Made by a program: the position numbers and the translations under genes. The notes below the pieces were generated by a model, which saw only the letters and a program-made list of their open reading frames with translations, ran no database searches and was not told the origin of the DNA. From Natrarchaeobius oligotrophus (GTDB lineage: Archaea; Halobacteriota; Halobacteria; Halobacteriales; Natrialbaceae), in contig NZ_REFZ01000008.1 in the NCBI RefSeq assembly GCF_003841465.1, forward strand, positions 1 through 64,000: a stretch of DNA of 64,000 bases, in the 5' to 3' direction. Positions 7,414-16,191 of this stretch are shown piece after piece. Numbering within the stretch: position 1 is the first letter of the stretch; every line of letters starts with the position of its first letter.

Positions 7414-8658
7414 TCACGTCGAGAAGATGCCGTCCAGCCAGTCAAACGTAATCTGTTGCCCTCGCGTCCAGTTGTCCATCTGAACGTGATCGTCGGAGCC
7501 GTCCGCTTCGAGCGTGAAGACGTAGAGATCCTTCTCGTCAGCCGAAACGCCATCGATGAACGCCTCCGTCTGCATGATCATCTCGTCACCTTCGTCCTCA
7601 CCGACGAGCGCCAGGGTCGGGCACGTGATTTCGCCGAGGTCGTCCTCGATCACCATGTCCGAACCGATCGGTTCGTCAGTTTTCAGCCACTCCGAGATGG
7701 TCATCTCCGGCTCTCCGAAGGAGTAGAAGCCGTACTCGACGTACGCCTTCGCCAGCGGTGACTTGTCGAGTCGTCGTTCGACGAGCCGTTCGAGAAGCGG
7801 CCCGGGAACTCTACCGACGAGCGGATTGACGAGCCCCGACTGGATCTGCGGCACGTCGATCATCGGACTGTTTGCAATCAACGCGTCTACCCGGTCGTCG
7901 TGGATTGCGACACGTGGTGCTACGTACCCGCCGAAGCTGTAGCCAGCCATCGCAATTCTGCCATCGACCCCAGGAAGGTCTTCGACGTAGTCGAGGATCT
8001 CCGCGAACGGCACCTCGTAGTCGGGGCGTTTGACGCAGTCGTCATAGAGCAGAACCGCTCCGCGGTGACCCGGGTAGTCGATCGTGAAGTAGTTGTAGCC
8101 TCGACGAACCGCCGCGGGGCCGGTGAACACCGTGAGCGCTTCGAGCAACTCGTCGTTCCCACCGACGGCCACCATCGTGGGTCGTTCTTGGTTATCGTCG
8201 GCCGGTCGCCAGTAGTACGCTGGAAGCTTCCAGTCATCGACCTGAACCTCGTGCACTTCGATGGGGGGATCAAACAGCGGACACGCTCGCTGGAAACACT
8301 CCTGGCTCTTTTCCCACAGCTCGAAAAAACGGGGGTGAGATGGAGAGCAACCGTGTTCTGCGGCTCCATAATAATTCTGTGCCCGGAGGAATAATTCTCG
8401 GGCGCTGATTTCGTGACTCTCGTCGAGTGCGTCCTCGGCATCCTGTTCGAGACGTTCCGCGAGGGTGGCCCATTCCGAGATCCAGCTCTCGACGTCGCGT
8501 TCGTTGATTCGTCGAGCAGCAGAAAGACACTCACCGATCTCCGCACCCTTCTCGGTCATCTGCGCCAGTGTTCGAAGGAACGTCCAGTCCGTCTCGTGGT
8601 CGTCGAAGACGCCGAAGCCTTTCGTCGCTCGCGCTGTTCCAAAGGTTCGCTCAGACAT
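7414..8658 (-). CDS. Alpha/beta hydrolase with N-terminal helical cap (FrsA/DUF1100-like)
   Basis: A 414-residue protein if started at the Met in MSERTFG (8658); the frame extends ten codons further upstream. The N-terminal ~130 residues are helical and charged. The hydrolase domain follows, with MVAVGGNDE, DYPGHRG, nucleophile elbow AMAGYSFGGYVAP, LALVGEDEGDE for the acid and DDHVQMDNW for the catalytic His. Layout and length fit the FrsA/2,6-dihydropseudooxynicotine-hydrolase-like group, some of which cleave C-C bonds. The substrate is not deducible. It stands alone on the minus strand. Confidence 0.85.
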   Translation of the reverse strand: MSERTFGTARATKGFGVFDDHETDWTFLRTLAQMTEKGAEIGECLSAARRINERDVESWISEWATLAERLEQDAEDALDESHEISARELFLRAQNYYGAAEHGCSPSHPRFFELWEKSQECFQRACPLFDPPIEVHEVQVDDWKLPAYYWRPADDNQERPTMVAVGGNDELLEALTVFTGPAAVRRGYNYFTIDYPGHRGAVLLYDDCVKRPDYEVPFAEILDYVEDLPGVDGRIAMAGYSFGGYVAPRVAIHDDRVDALIANSPMIDVPQIQSGLVNPLVGRVPGPLLERLVERRLDKSPLAKAYVEYGFYSFGEPEMTISEWLKTDEPIGSDMVIEDDLGEITCPTLALVGEDEGDEMIMQTEAFIDGVSADEKDLYVFTLEADGSDDHVQMDNWTRGQQITFDWLDGIFST

Positions 8659-9302
8659 TACAAAGCCTGTCACCACACCGAGTAGCATAAACCGACTCCA
8701 CGATGGAAACTCCGTGATCCCTTATCCCATCATACAGATGTACGATCCCAATGAGGTTTCCCAACTTGATAACGTGTAATGAGGGTCTCCGTAGACGTTG
8801 AGTCGAGTTGCATTTCTCCTCGTATTCGTCGCTCCGCCAACGATTATTTGTGCCATATGAGCGGTAGATTACGGATCTAGTATCCTCTATTTTATAAATA
8901 TCTGCGTTACCCGGATTGTACTACTGGCTCTGCTGTTCGGATACTGGAATCTCGTACAGTTCCTGTTATCCTCGTACGAGGTTCTCCAATTCGACGCTGA
9001 ACAGAATCACCGCGATTTGCTCCCACTTGGCGCACCCGTCCGCGCCGTCCGGCGCAGCAGGTACGTCCGGATCGTCAACGTGCTGTTTGGCAAGGTTTCG
9101 ACACATCTGCGCTAGCAGTCTGAGCGATTCCATATCGCCAGACGGCGTCGATTTCTGGGTGAATTTGACGGAACCTTCCTGAGAGGCGTCTTAAGTTGCC
9201 GTCAATCGGCGGCAAAACAAGGCATGTTATCTCCATCGAATCGACGTGACAAATAATGATTGGGCCACGCGCGACGGTTGGTCAGGCGAGTATTCGTTTC
9301 CG
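8659..9302. other. Mostly non-coding stretch with one possible small ORF
   Basis: About 640 bases between two leftward genes. An AT-rich TTTTATAAATAT element lies near 8890-8902 and could be a TATA box, but no convincing gene follows it at the right distance. Apart from the small minus-strand frame at 8966-9133 nothing is recognised. Confidence 0.35.
8966..9133 (-). CDS. Possible 55-aa acidic protein or gene remnant
   Basis: A minus-strand ATG frame encodes MESLRLLAQMCRNLAKQ ... KWEQIAVILFSVELENLVRG, ending in TAA. The helical, acidic character is protein-like and the opposite strand reads as Cys/Ser/Thr-rich shadow. The frame stays open about 20 codons upstream of the ATG, so this may be the C-terminal piece of a once longer protein. 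No family is recognised. Confidence 0.35.
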   Translation of the reverse strand: MESLRLLAQMCRNLAKQHVDDPDVPAAPDGADGCAKWEQIAVILFSVELENLVRG

Positions 9303-10211
9303 CTAGTCGCTGGCGATCGGGATGCAACACACCGGAACGTCGGCGTGGCGGACCACGTTCTCCGTGACACTGCCGAGGAGTTGCCGCTCGATTCCGGAGC
9401 GACCGTGCGTTCCCATGACGATGAGATCGATTTCGTTGTCCTCGGCGTAGTCCAGGATGACGCGCACGGCCGGGCCGTTCGCGACCGTTCCGGTCACGCT
9501 GATCCCGGCCGCTCTCGCTCGTTCCCGAATCGTCTCGAGCGCGGTACGCCCCTCCTCTTTTAGTCCAGTCAGTATCGCGCTCGGCTCTGCACCCCCCGTG
9601 AATCGACTCTTGTCGGCCGAAAAGAGGACGTGACACATTGCGTCGTACGCGTTGGCGAGGCCGATCCCCCATTCGACAGCGACTGTCGCGCCCTCACTGC
9701 CGTCCGTCGGCAGCAGGACATTCTCGACCGCGTCTGGCGTGAGTGCCGAGTCGCTCGCTTCCGGCGGCACCGCGAGCACCGGAACCGTCACCGTGCGGAG
9801 CACGTGTTCGGTAACGCTTCCGAGCAGGACCCGGTCGAGGCCGGTCCACCCTTTCGTACCCATTGTGATGGCGTCGATATCCGCCTCCTCAGCGTACTCT
9901 CCGATAACTCGATGGGGTGTTCCGCGTTCGATCGCCGTCGTGATTTCGAGTTCCGGGTGACGATCGTGAACCACGTCTGCGACGGTCTCGACGGCCGACT
10001 CCGCTTCGGCTTCGATCGACGCTTTCTGCTCGTCGTCAATATCCGATGCAGACGCCGCGTCGAGTTCCGCTTCGTCGACGACCGAGAGCACGTGGACGTC
10101 GGCCCCGAACGAGCCAGCCAGGTCGATGCCCCGTTCCGCGCCGACGAGCGCGCCATCGCTGCCGTCGGTCGGAATCAGTATCGTCTCGAGCAGGTCGTTC
10201 CTCGTTGTCAT
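9303..10211 (-). CDS. Tandem universal stress protein (two UspA domains)
   Basis: A 302-residue cytoplasmic protein made of two UspA domains. Domain 1 starts ETILIPTDGSDGA and ends with ATP-loop GTKGWTGLDRVLLGS; domain 2 starts ENVLLPTDGSEGA and ends GTHGRSGIERQLLGS. Both keep the G-2x-G-9x-G-S nucleotide-binding pattern, so ATP or another adenine nucleotide should bind. Tandem Usps usually act as intramolecular dimers in stress or energy sensing. It is the first of nine Usp genes in the next 20 kb. It is transcribed away from the single-domain Usp-like gene at 10414. Confidence 0.93.
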   Translation of the reverse strand: MTTRNDLLETILIPTDGSDGALVGAERGIDLAGSFGADVHVLSVVDEAELDAASASDIDDEQKASIEAEAESAVETVADVVHDRHPELEITTAIERGTPHRVIGEYAEEADIDAITMGTKGWTGLDRVLLGSVTEHVLRTVTVPVLAVPPEASDSALTPDAVENVLLPTDGSEGATVAVEWGIGLANAYDAMCHVLFSADKSRFTGGAEPSAILTGLKEEGRTALETIRERARAAGISVTGTVANGPAVRVILDYAEDNEIDLIVMGTHGRSGIERQLLGSVTENVVRHADVPVCCIPIASD

Positions 10212-10413
10212 TGACGAGAGTACGCCTTCAGACCGGATAGTAATAGGCGGGACCGGTACGTTCGACTGACCATTTCGGTCGCCGCAGGGTTCGTCCTGGT
10301 GGCCCGATCGCGGACTCCCGACTCACCACCGATTGTCCCGAGCGGTCGAAGCCGGGTGTGCCGGCTCCGACCGTCCCCACGCAGTTATTCGTCGTGGAGT
10401 GGAAACGACCCAT

Positions 10414-10914
10414 ATGACATTCGCTGTGCCGTTCGACGGAACGGAACTGGCGGAAGCCGCCCTCGTCAGGGCCGTCGAGTACGGGAACGCGCTCGACGAG
10501 CCCGTCGCCGCGGTAACCGTGGTCCCTGAACGAAAACGATACGCGAGAGAGAAGGGCTGGATCGACGATGAAGACGAGTCGTTCGACGTCGAGGCGGTCA
10601 TCGAACGACTCCGCGACCGAGTACACGCGTTGGCGCCATCGGCGACCTTCGAGTACGAACGCATCCGCGAGTTTCCCCCCGAAGAGCGGATCGCCGACCT
10701 CGTCGAACGGCTGGCCCTGCGACACGACCCGAGCGTCGTGTTCCTCGGAAGCGACAACGTGGGCCGCGTCGTCACGCCGCTGACGAGCGTCGGCGTCCAC
10801 GTCGCCGCAGAGCGATCCTACGACGTGTTCATTGTTCGCCAGCTGTCGCCTCCCGGAGTCGACGCGGTGGAGGCCCACACGGAGTTCTATCGAGAGGATG
10901 AGGCGACGGGGTGA
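10414..10914 (+). CDS. Divergent Usp-like protein
   Basis: A 166-residue protein beginning MTFAVPFDGTELAEAALV, which matches the first beta-alpha unit of the Usp fold. The C-terminal ATP loop is missing: the equivalent region reads FLGSDNVGRVVTPLTSV, so it probably does not bind ATP in the classical way. The ATG at 10414 lies about 80 bases into a longer open frame and gives a normal Usp N-terminus. It is divergent from the tandem Usp gene at 9303-10211. Confidence 0.75.
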   Translation: MTFAVPFDGTELAEAALVRAVEYGNALDEPVAAVTVVPERKRYAREKGWIDDEDESFDVEAVIERLRDRVHALAPSATFEYERIREFPPEERIADLVERLALRHDPSVVFLGSDNVGRVVTPLTSVGVHVAAERSYDVFIVRQLSPPGVDAVEAHTEFYREDEATG

Positions 10915-11180
10915 TCGAACCTCGGAACACCGACGCTCCCCAACGTACCGGAACCGTCTGGGTTCTCGACCGGTGCGCCGCCTCCGTTTCGCAGCTGGTG
11001 TCGTCGTCGTCGGGGCTCGGATACACCGTCGTGTCGAAACCGGACGTGCATACCTCGGCAAATATGCTGCTCACTCCGTGTTCGCTCCCCGTTACCAACG
11101 AATCGATCGAATAGTCCGCGGTTCGATCAGAGCGTCTTCTCGTAGACGTACTCCTCGACTCCCGTTTTCAGGTCGCTTTC

Positions 11181-11633
11181 CTAGGTTCCGACCCGCTCGA
11201 AGCCGGCCGATTCGTAGAACGAGACGCCAACCTCGTTGTCCGCGAGGACAGCGAGGTACAGCCGATCGTACGCTTCCTCAAGGCGACCCTCGACGCGCTC
11301 GAGCAGCGCCGTACCGCTTCCGTTTCCCCACCGGTCGGGACAAACGTAGATCCGGTTCAGCGACGCGACCGCGGGCCGGTCACGGTGTGGACCGGCGTGT
11401 GCGAAGCCGACGAGTTCGCCCGCGTCTTCGGCGACCAGGAAGACAGCGTCTTCGCGGTCACGAGCCTCGGCGATCGACGCCCTGAGTTCGTCGATCGCGT
11501 ACCAGCGGTCGATCGTCTCCGCGACGGTCTCGCTCCCGAGGATCGAATCGTGGGCGGCGTGCCAGCTCTCGCGAGCGATTTCGCGGACCGCCGTCGCGTC
11601 GTCCGAGACTGCAGATCGAACGTTCGGAGACAC
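11181..11633 (-). CDS. GNAT acetyltransferase, truncated by an in-frame amber codon
   Basis: The first 150 residues form a GNAT N-acetyltransferase: VRSAVSDDATAVREIARESW, then beta-4 FLVAEDAGELVGFAH, the acetyl-CoA loop region VCPDRWGNGSGTALLE and the C-terminal VSFYESAGFERVGT. A GTG at 11633 is the likely start; the frame is open upstream but that part is not protein-like. TAG at 11183-11181 ends the frame, yet the next 17 codons in the same frame read ESDLKTGVEEYVYEKTL and then TGA (11129-11127), exactly the last beta strand expected of this family. It is either a recent nonsense mutation or a tolerated truncation. Substrate unknown. Confidence 0.75.
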   Translation of the reverse strand: MSPNVRSAVSDDATAVREIARESWHAAHDSILGSETVAETIDRWYAIDELRASIAEARDREDAVFLVAEDAGELVGFAHAGPHRDRPAVASLNRIYVCPDRWGNGSGTALLERVEGRLEEAYDRLYLAVLADNEVGVSFYESAGFERVGT

Positions 11634-11899
11634 ATCGCTCCGTACGTCGACTCGACAGTTAATCGCTTCTCCGTTCGAACGAGGGGTGGTTTTTGAACAG
11701 TAGGCGAAATGTGGGACGGATCCGTTTGACGATACTGGAACCGCCGCCCGGCCATCCAGCCCGAAGTCTCGAAGTGATCGACATATTCGGCACGTCACGA
11801 ACAGGCGCCGCTTCCGAATTGCCGCTGTTACTGGAGTATTTCGTTTCTATCGACGGAACAGAACTGGGGCTTTATTCGGTTCGTTCGCCTAACGTGTGT

Positions 11900-12361
11900 A
11901 TGGGCGAACAGGAACGTGCGGCCGCCGATCGAGCGGTGGACGACCTGGAGGCGTCGGTGGTGGATTCCCGGAGAGTCCCCGACGCCGAACGACGCCGGGT
12001 GTTGATTGCGGTTGGTGGTTCAGGCGCCGTCTTCCTCGCCGGCTGTTTGAACGAGGACGACGCGGCAACGTACGAGGTCGTGTTCGTCGACGGAGACGAG
12101 ACGTTTGACGTCGACGTCGAGGAAGACGAAGAGCTGTTGTATCCGGCGCTCGACGCCGGCGTAGATATCCCGTACACCTGTGAAGCGGGGACGCGCGGCC
12201 AGTGTACGGCGAAGTACGACGGCAATGCCGACGAGGTGGTCACACACGAGGGCAACGAGTACCTCGACGACGATCAGATCGCGGACGGCTGGGTGCTGAC
12301 CTGCGTCGCATACGCCAGAGCCGATTCCGAACTCGAGGTCGCCCATCCGGACGACGCCTGA
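11900..12361 (+). CDS. Tat-exported 2Fe-2S ferredoxin lipoprotein with one cluster Cys replaced
   Basis: A 153-residue protein from the ATG at 11900. It has a charged 33-residue leader, then a twin-arginine signal and lipobox (RRRVLIAVGGSGAVFLAGC), predicting Tat export and lipid anchoring outside the cell. The mature part is a plant-type 2Fe-2S ferredoxin fold: YEVVFVDGDETFDVDV, LLYPALDAGVDIPYTC, and the fourth ligand in GWVLTC. The ligand loop reads C-EAGT-R-GQ-C where the family has C-x4-C-x2-C; codon CGC at the second position is one base from TGC. The cluster may be absent or altered. An electron-transfer role is therefore doubtful. Confidence 0.8.
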   Translation: MGEQERAAADRAVDDLEASVVDSRRVPDAERRRVLIAVGGSGAVFLAGCLNEDDAATYEVVFVDGDETFDVDVEEDEELLYPALDAGVDIPYTCEAGTRGQCTAKYDGNADEVVTHEGNEYLDDDQIADGWVLTCVAYARADSELEVAHPDDA

Positions 12362-13038
12362 CTAATCGGGTGGTCTCGATTCCCGAGTCGCCGCGATAGG
12401 AAACGTTGTCCACGTTCGTCCTGTCTGCCGAGCGGACGTGGCGACACAACTCTGCGGGACCGGGACGGCTAGCGGAGGCACTTCGAGTTCCCCTGACTCA
12501 TTCCCACATAGCCTTTGTCAGCGCGCTTCGGGTTCTGGCCACTCGTCCAAGCGCACAAAACGCCTTACGTCGAAACTGTAGGAGTAATGGTTCGAGGATC
12601 TGTTGGATCCTCTCTACGTCACTGTCACTTCGATAAGCTGGTACGGTGAGCCCACCGGGATCGTCCGTGTCGAGATTTCGGCCATCCATCTGCGCCCTTC
12701 AATTTCGGTATCGCTGGTTCGCTCCCGCCGAGGTTTTCGAGGGAGCCCACCGCCTGGTTGGGTGTGGAGCCACGAAACCGACGCGTCTCGCGCAAGATCC
12801 ATTGCGAAACGATCGTTCGATCGGCGGGATCGCCTTGAAGGCGGCTCGTTACTTTCGCATCCGCGGCGTGAGTTCGGGTTGTGACATCGGGGACCTCTCA
12901 CTGGTTCATCGCCTGTCGAGGAGATAACCGCATAGCCTGCCGAACCGCACCGAGGTCCGCCGCACGATATTCGGATTCCAGCCGAAACCTTCGTACGGAC
13001 GACCCCGATTCGCGACGGTGGGACCGTTATCGTTCCAT
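12362..13038. other. Long intergenic region without recognisable genes
   Basis: About 680 bases. Several short overlapping open frames on both strands have mixed composition and no motif or acceptable start. A piece on the minus strand around 12560-12690 (DSDVERIQQILEPLLL) is faintly protein-like and could be a decayed gene. Nothing else is seen. Confidence 0.3.
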
Positions 13039-13557
13039 CTACTCGTTTGGTTCGTCACCCGGGTCGTCGGCATCGTCGGCGTCGCCCTTGGTTGTCGTTG
13101 CGGGTTGCGGGCCACCGCCGGTCTGGGCTTCCTGCGCCTCGCCCCACCCGCCGGCGTCGACTACCTCGAAGAGCTTTCGCCAGTTCTCGTCGTCCTGACT
13201 CTCCGGGAGCTGGTCACGGAGCTGCTGGAAGTCTGACGGCGGAACCTGGGTTTCCACGAAATCGACGATGATTCGGGCGTGGTAGGCGGCTTCGGAGGCG
13301 TCGACGCCCTCGCCTTCAATCTCGCTGACGCGCTCGATGAACTCCCGCCAGTCGAATCGCTGCCCGTGTTCGCGGACCGCCCCGGTCATGTACCACTTGA
13401 TTTCGAGCGGCAGGTTAGCGGCGAAGTCCTCTGCGTTCCCCTCGGGGATTCGCTGGCCCAGGGTCATGAGGGTCGCCCGGATCGCCCGAACCGTCCGGCC
13501 GGTGTCGGGCAGTTCGAGTCGGTGCTGGATCTCGCCGGTGAACTCGTCGAAATTCAT
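13039..13557 (-). CDS. DUF2267 protein
   Basis: A 172-residue protein starting MNFDEFTGEIQHRLELP, typical of DUF2267, an all-helical family found in haloarchaea and actinobacteria, often near stress genes. Core features are RATLMTLGQRIPEGNAEDFAANLPLEIKWYM cut by a charged HGQRFDW segment and YHARIIVDFVETQVPP. A Pro/Asp-rich acidic tail follows (residues 145-172). It resembles the DUF2267 gene at 26568-26963 (both have QHRLEL, LPMEI/LPLEI, HGQRFD, YHA). The biochemical function is unknown; a general stress role is suggested by context. Confidence 0.88.
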   Translation of the reverse strand: MNFDEFTGEIQHRLELPDTGRTVRAIRATLMTLGQRIPEGNAEDFAANLPLEIKWYMTGAVREHGQRFDWREFIERVSEIEGEGVDASEAAYHARIIVDFVETQVPPSDFQQLRDQLPESQDDENWRKLFEVVDAGGWGEAQEAQTGGGPQPATTTKGDADDADDPGDEPNE

Positions 13558-13917
13558 CGTACTAGATGGCGCGACGACCAACACCGTCAATGCACGTGGC
13601 ATCTGCGGGCGAGCGAGATTGTCGCCGCGACGATACATACCGTCCGGAGAACCGATAGACTGCCCCCACGAGAGTATTATATGGCGATCGGTCACGTGCG
13701 ATCGTTCCAAGGGCGGATCCCAGGCGGCTGGTCAACTCGTTCGTCCGATCGGGGGCACGGATCGGACCGAAATACCGGACGGTTGCAAGATACCGGGAAT
13801 GACCGAAACGAGAATCACCGTCGGGCGCGCAGGTACGACCGTCTAACAGCACCTGCGACGATACCGTCCTGGCGGCACCGAACCACGAAACCCTGCCACG
13901 AAAACCCACCACAAATC

Positions 13918-15135
13918 ATGAATATTGCAGATATCGTTTCGGAAGAGTACGTCGAATTCGAACCGGATACGCGCGTTTCGAAGCTCGTCGGTACGTTCGA
14001 GGATCCCGATGTCGACGGCGTCGTCGTCCGGGGTGAGGAGTACGAGGGAGTCGTCACCCGCCGACAGCTCGCTAGCTCGCATCGCCAGCCCGACGAGAAG
14101 GTTGGTTCGTTAGTCTGGCACGTCCCGCGACTCGCGCCCGACGAGGACGTTCGGAACGTCGCACAGCTCATGATCGACGGCGACTCGCAGCTGTTGCCAG
14201 TCTTCGAAGAGCAGGAACTGCTCGGCGTCGTCACCGCCGACGCGATCCTACGGAAGGTCGAACCGTTCCTCGACGCGGCAACCGTCGCCGAGGCGTACTC
14301 GTCGGATCTCGTCACGCTCGATCCCGACTCGACGATTGGCGACGCGGTCCACAAGTTCCGGGAGGAACGGATCACGCACTTGCCGGTCGTCGAGGACGAT
14401 TCCGCTGTCGGCATCTTGAGTCTCTACGACGTGAGCGGCCTCACCGTCCGAGCCGAGGTACAGAGCCAAGGCGGGGATCCGGGCGGAACGGATCCGTTCG
14501 GGGGTGAAATCTCCGACAGCAGCGGCCGAACGCGAGCTGGCGGCTTCGGCGCCCGGGAGGGAGAACTCGCCCGAATGCTCGATCTGCCGGTTCGGGACGT
14601 CATGGTCTCGCCGGTGCGGACGATCGCTCCCGACGAGACCCTCGACGTCGCTGTCGGGGAGATGTTTGCCGTCGACGCATCGTCGCTGGTCGTCACCGAC
14701 GACGGCTCTCCCCGCGGCATCGTCACGAAGACCGACGTCCTCGACTCGCTCACGTGGGAGGCCGGCGGCAACCGGGGCGTCCAGATCTACGGCGTCGACC
14801 TGATCGATGACGCGACCTACGACCAGATCGTGGCGATGATCGAGAAGTTCGACGACCGGGACCACGGGATGAACGTGTTGGACGCGAAGGTCCACCTCCA
14901 CGAGCACGACGAGAAACGCCGCGGGACACCGCTGCTGCTCGCTCGCATCCGGCTGCACACGGATCGCGGACTATACATCGCCTCTGGGGAGGGTTACGGC
15001 GCGAGCCACGCGATGAACGAAGCGCGCGAGGTACTCGAACGGCAGATCCGCGACAAGAAGACTCACGCCCGTTCCATGAAACCACCGGGCGAGGAATTCT
15101 GGGAGAAACGCTTCGGCTGGCTGTTAGAGGAGTGA
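13918..15135 (+). CDS. Four-CBS-domain protein with HPF/RaiA-like C-terminal domain
   Basis: A 405-residue protein from the ATG at 13918; the frame stays open far upstream but that part is not protein-like. CBS repeats occupy about residues 1-60, 60-120, 120-180 and 220-280 (for example ELLGVVTADAILRKVE, LPVVEDDSAVGILSLYDV, SLVVTDDGSPRGIVTKTDV). The last ~115 residues (YDQIVAMIEKFDD ... ARIRLHTDRGLYIAS ... NEAREVLERQI) resemble ribosome-hibernation factor HPF/RaiA. CBS domains bind adenine nucleotides or SAM, so this looks like an energy-sensing ribosome-silencing protein. The HPF assignment is by pattern and needs a profile search. Confidence 0.85.
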   Translation: MNIADIVSEEYVEFEPDTRVSKLVGTFEDPDVDGVVVRGEEYEGVVTRRQLASSHRQPDEKVGSLVWHVPRLAPDEDVRNVAQLMIDGDSQLLPVFEEQELLGVVTADAILRKVEPFLDAATVAEAYSSDLVTLDPDSTIGDAVHKFREERITHLPVVEDDSAVGILSLYDVSGLTVRAEVQSQGGDPGGTDPFGGEISDSSGRTRAGGFGAREGELARMLDLPVRDVMVSPVRTIAPDETLDVAVGEMFAVDASSLVVTDDGSPRGIVTKTDVLDSLTWEAGGNRGVQIYGVDLIDDATYDQIVAMIEKFDDRDHGMNVLDAKVHLHEHDEKRRGTPLLLARIRLHTDRGLYIASGEGYGASHAMNEAREVLERQIRDKKTHARSMKPPGEEFWEKRFGWLLEE

Positions 15136-15473
15136 TCGCAAGTCAGTGGGCGAGGCGGCGGTATCGCCCCTCGCGTTCGATCGGTATCGGTGTCGTTAGC
15201 CAGCGACGGGCCGTGAGACTCCCCCACCGACCGGTCGTGATCGGGATTGGTTCGTCCAGTCTCGGGAATTAACGAGGGACCCGTCTCGTGGGTGGTACCA
15301 GTCTCGGCGGTCCGGCACACGTCCCCGAGGGTAGCCACCAGTCCCAATTCTCAACGTTTGGAACCGACCCCAACGTTCGAAGAACCGGAAGAACGGGAAG
15401 TGACGCCATCACCGATCCCGTCGGATGGGAAGGAGAACACGCCTATACACCCGGGGACATGGAATGATTCTAC
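15136..15473. other. Intergenic region, nothing recognised
   Basis: About 340 bases between two rightward genes. No gene, RNA or clear repeat is seen; a purine-rich GGGAAGGAGAA tract lies about 50 bases before the next ATG. Confidence 0.3.
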
Positions 15474-15833
15474 ATGGACACGACAGTACAGCTTCGAGAC
15501 ACCACGCTCGTCGAAAAGGTCGTCCTGCTCGGCTGCGTCTGGCGCTCGGTCGAGGACCGAACGCCGGCCAGAGCAGACGAAATCCGATCCGCCTGCAACG
15601 ATCGACTCGACGAGCTCACCGGCCGGCTCTCCGAGGCCGACGTCTGTCGGGCGCTGAACGAACTCGCGGCGAGCGATCTCCTCGAGGCACGTACGCCGGA
15701 CGAGCGATCGCCGGCCGGAAAAGGACGACCGACGTACGAACTCCGTGTCGACGTCGACACAGTGTTGACGACGCTCGCTGCGGACGGGGACCTCGAGCCG
15801 CTCGTTAAGGAGGTCGATCGGATACGGGCTTGA
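15474..15833 (+). CDS. Winged-helix transcriptional regulator
   Basis: A 119-residue protein with a winged-helix layout: helices VEKVVLLGCVWRSVED, RADEIRSACNDRLDEL, recognition-helix region SEADVCRALNELAASDLLEAR, a wing with GKGRPTYEL, then a short acidic C-terminal helix. The AGKGRP.YEL wing is common in archaeal PadR/MarR-like regulators. It probably binds DNA as a dimer and may regulate the stress genes around it; no ligand domain is visible. Confidence 0.75.
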   Translation: MDTTVQLRDTTLVEKVVLLGCVWRSVEDRTPARADEIRSACNDRLDELTGRLSEADVCRALNELAASDLLEARTPDERSPAGKGRPTYELRVDVDTVLTTLAADGDLEPLVKEVDRIRA

Positions 15834-15890
15834 GGCTCTCGGATCGACGTCGGACCGATTCCGGGCCGGGATCGAGAGAGGGACGCGATG

Positions 15891-16103
15891 TCACTCGTCT
15901 GGGTCGTCTAGTTTCCGAACGAGGAGTTCTTCGACCGGTGCGTCGGACGCGTTGGTCTTCACGCTCTCGATACCCTTTTTCGCCGCGCGCTTGGAGCTGT
16001 ATCCCTGACTGCTGTCTGCGATGATGTTACCGCTGTCGTGGACGAGTCGGCAGCGCCACTGGCTTGCCCTGTCCTCGTAGAGTTCGAACGTCGCGGCGCT
16101 CAC
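15891..16103 (-). CDS. DUF1508 (YegP/HVO_2922-type) small protein
   Basis: A 70-residue protein from a GTG at 16103. The sequence SAATFELYEDRASQWRCRL, then SSQGYSSKRAAKKGIESVK, is the DUF1508 repeat (F.vy.D..g.wRwrl.a.NG.iia.s.eGY.sk..a..gI.svk). It is a cytoplasmic alpha/beta protein of unknown function that dimerises in solved homologues. A GTG start is needed because the upstream part of the frame is not protein-like. It sits among Usp genes, consistent with a stress role. Confidence 0.85.
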   Translation of the reverse strand: MSAATFELYEDRASQWRCRLVHDSGNIIADSSQGYSSKRAAKKGIESVKTNASDAPVEELLVRKLDDPDE

Positions 16104-16191
16104 ACTCCCAGGTCGGGAGCGACATCGATAAACTGTCGGTGAATCCGACGACCCCCATAACGTAATGCCGCCCGTTGGTGAAGCGTACACG

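Noticed and set aside
11181-11183. The amber codon in the GNAT gene as a pyrrolysine codon
   Set aside because: Haloarchaea generally lack pyrrolysine machinery and no pyl gene is seen; a nonsense mutation is simpler.
12362-13038. Several short open frames in the gap before DUF2267
   Set aside because: They overlap in conflicting frames, lack motifs and have mixed composition; at most decayed remnants.
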